Part shown: one piece after another, positions 6,295 to 7,825 of the stretch
Layout: each line of letters starts with the position of its first letter
How positions within the stretch are numbered: position 1 is the first letter of the stretch
Assembly (NCBI GenBank): GCA_964509765.1
Contig: CAZDYI010000088.1
Location: forward strand, 1-7,825
Length of the DNA: 7,825 nt
Direction: 5' to 3'
From: CAZDYI01 sp964509765
GTDB taxonomy: Bacteria > Pseudomonadota > Gammaproteobacteria > Tethybacterales > Tethybacteraceae
The notes under the pieces: model-generated
Told to the model about the DNA's origin: nothing
What the model saw: the letters and a program-made list of their open reading frames with translations, nothing else
The model's database searches: none
Translations under genes and position numbers: made by a program

Positions 6295-7825
6295 GCGGTC
6301 CGATCCGGAAGGGCCTGGCAGTGTGCCGCCCATGGCTATCCGGCTGGCGGGACAGGGCGTTCGCGGCGCTCGCACTGGCGCTGTCCGCGGCGGTGCTGGC
6401 AGGTTGCACCAACGTTAGCGGCGGGGGCTTCAGCGTGAGGGAAGGCCCACCGACGATCCCGAGGAACCTCGACGGCGACTACACCGCGGCAAGGGAGGTC
6501 GCAGGCTACCTGAGGCAGGTCAACTACGACCCGAACGTCGGCCAGGGCGGGGCGAACGTCAAGATCGGGATCATGGACGGCGGGATCAACACGGCCCATC
6601 CCACCTTCGCGGGCCGCACTTTCGTCGATCCCCTTTCCGCCACCACCACGCCTGCCCCGGACGCGGACGGCATCAGTCACGGAACGCTTGTTGCGATGAT
6701 CGCGGCAGGCGCCATCGACAAGACCGTGTACGGAGTGGCCTACGGGTCGGATCTCGAGTTCGCGTGCTGCATCGGAACCGGCGATCCCACAAACTCGATC
6801 AACGCACTGGACTACCTTACCATGACCTCGGATGCCTTCGTGGTCAACCATTCCTGGGGCATCGATGACACGGTGACTTACCCCATTTCCAACCCGGCGA
6901 ATTGCGAGGCTGCGATCATGGGAGCCGCGGATCCTGCCACAGCCTGCGCCCTGTCGGATCTGTTGTTTACAGTGCCCAATCTTTCGCTTGGCACTGACAC
7001 TGCGACGCGCCAGGGATTGCTTGGGGCGTGCGTAAACCCGGTCATGGCCGCAACGAACTCCGACGGGACAAAGGAGAGGATCTGCGTGTTCGCGGCAGGC
7101 AATGAAGGCATGCACAGCAACGGCGAGATTGACGCGCCCGCGGGAATTTACTCCTTCAACGTGAGGGACCTGACCGGGGACAGCTCTCCGCTGTCCGACT
7201 CGGACAAGCGGGCGTTCAGCGACGCCCTGTATGTGCGCTCAGGCGGCACGGCCAACCTTCCCTCGGTTGACGCGGCGCACGAGGGTCACTACCTGGTCGT
7301 CGTGGCGCTCGAGAACGGCGTCGACCGCCTCACCGAATACTCGAACGGATGCGGCGACGCGATGGAGTACTGCCTCGCCGCCCCTGGCACCCTGCCGCTG
7401 GACCTCTGCGACACCGATCCCTCCGGCGTGTGTTCCGGGATCTCAGGCGGAACTTCCTTTGCCGCTCCGATCGTAACCGGAGCCGCTGCGCTGCTGAAGT
7501 CCACCTACCCGCACCTGTCCGCCCCGAGCGTGGTCGACATCCTGCTCGAGACGGCCACGAACATCGGCAGCTCCCAGGACTACGGCAGGGGCAAGCTGAA
7601 CGTCGGCGGCAGCCTTGAGCCGGTTGGCGAAAAGCTGACCTCGGCAGGCGAGTCGCTCACCGAGACCGTGATCAAGGCGGGGCCGTCGCTCGGGTCCGCG
7701 CTTACGAGGAGCACAGCGAGCTTCGGCCTGTTTGACTCCTACCAGCGCCCGTACCTGCACTTTGTCTCGGGAAGGGTGTCCACCCAAGGCAGCTCCCTTG
7801 ACGCGCTGGAAGGCTTCATGCGCGA
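6291..7825 (+). CDS. Protease copy D: S8 subtilisin-like lipoprotein, 3' end beyond the window (partial)
   Basis: The frame is open to the right edge, giving 511 visible residues. A signal peptide ends in a perfect lipobox, AAVLAGC (Cys39 from ATG 6291), then a short linker (TNVSGGG) and IPRNLDGDY. The S8 domain has Asp96 (IMDGGI), His130 (ISHGT), oxyanion Asn271 (AAGNE) and Ser389 (GTSFAAP), so it should be active. The ten-cysteine pattern of B and C is kept (vicinal pair 159-160). The last visible part is the conserved linker with FGLFDSYQRPYLHFV; the C-terminal domain is presumably outside. Start: ATG 6291 overlaps the leader stop and gives a rather long n-region. GTG 6321, with GGAAGGG at 6307-6313 at 7-nt spacing, gives a more typical 28-residue signal peptide and is a serious alternative. 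Copy D is the only member here with an ATG option, and it may have its own promoter. Confidence 0.94.
   Translation, partial: MSGPIRKGLAVCRPWLSGWRDRAFAALALALSAAVLAGCTNVSGGGFSVREGPPTIPRNLDGDYTAAREVAGYLRQVNYDPNVGQGGANVKIGIMDGGINTAHPTFAGRTFVDPLSATTTPAPDADGISHGTLVAMIAAGAIDKTVYGVAYGSDLEFACCIGTGDPTNSINALDYLTMTSDAFVVNHSWGIDDTVTYPISNPANCEAAIMGAADPATACALSDLLFTVPNLSLGTDTATRQGLLGACVNPVMAATNSDGTKERICVFAAGNEGMHSNGEIDAPAGIYSFNVRDLTGDSSPLSDSDKRAFSDALYVRSGGTANLPSVDAAHEGHYLVVVALENGVDRLTEYSNGCGDAMEYCLAAPGTLPLDLCDTDPSGVCSGISGGTSFAAPIVTGAAALLKSTYPHLSAPSVVDILLETATNIGSSQDYGRGKLNVGGSLEPVGEKLTSAGESLTETVIKAGPSLGSALTRSTASFGLFDSYQRPYLHFVSGRVSTQGSSLDALEGFMR

Noticed and set aside
1..7825. CRISPR arrays, tRNA or rRNA genes, insertion sequences
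   Set aside because: Apart from the in-gene stalk repeat and paralogous patches I saw no spaced direct repeats, no cloverleaf-like sequence and no transposase or terminal inverted repeats.

Overview
The window is a head-to-tail array, all on the + strand, of four paralogous subtilisin-type (S8) serine protease genes, here called A to D. It covers the 3' end of A (1-801), all of B (889-3651), all of C (3644-6097) and the first two thirds of D (6291 to the right edge). The DNA is GC-rich with strongly GC-biased third codon positions. Each visible N-terminus has a lipoprotein signal peptide, and each visible C-terminus has a repetitive, Gly-rich, beta-strand-like domain. This points to a Gram-negative bacterium with an outer membrane, most likely from Pseudomonadota. 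I cannot name the genus.

The shared architecture is: lipoprotein signal peptide with lipobox Cys; a Gly-rich or Pro-rich tether; the motif IPR(T/N)LxxDY; a catalytic domain with the Asp/His/Ser triad and ten conserved cysteines; a conserved linker ending in (R)PYLHxV; a CX3C motif; and a C-terminal domain of about 250 residues that looks like an autotransporter-type beta domain. This resembles the known surface lipoprotein subtilases NalP/AspA (Neisseria) and SphB1 (Bordetella). The likely role is a set of cell-surface proteases with diversified specificity, but no substrate can be read from the sequence.

Region by region: A ends at 801. An 87-nt gap (802-888) holds a short hairpin and no good ribosome binding site. 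B starts at a TTG codon and is set apart by a Pro/Asp-rich stalk built on three 78-bp tandem repeats. C overlaps the end of B by 8 nt or more, also starts at TTG, and is probably translationally coupled to B. A 152-nt gap (6098-6249) follows, with a candidate promoter and a strong Shine-Dalgarno sequence. The Shine-Dalgarno drives a 14-codon leader ORF that contains a run of nine C and ends in an ATGA overlap with the first start codon of D. D runs off the right edge.

The most interesting points are the poly-C leader ORF, whose length would decide whether the leader stops before, stops on, or fuses to D; the cysteine-rich passengers, which are unusual for autotransporters; the expandable acidic Pro/Asp stalk unique to B; and patches of near-identical DNA between copies that suggest gene conversion.
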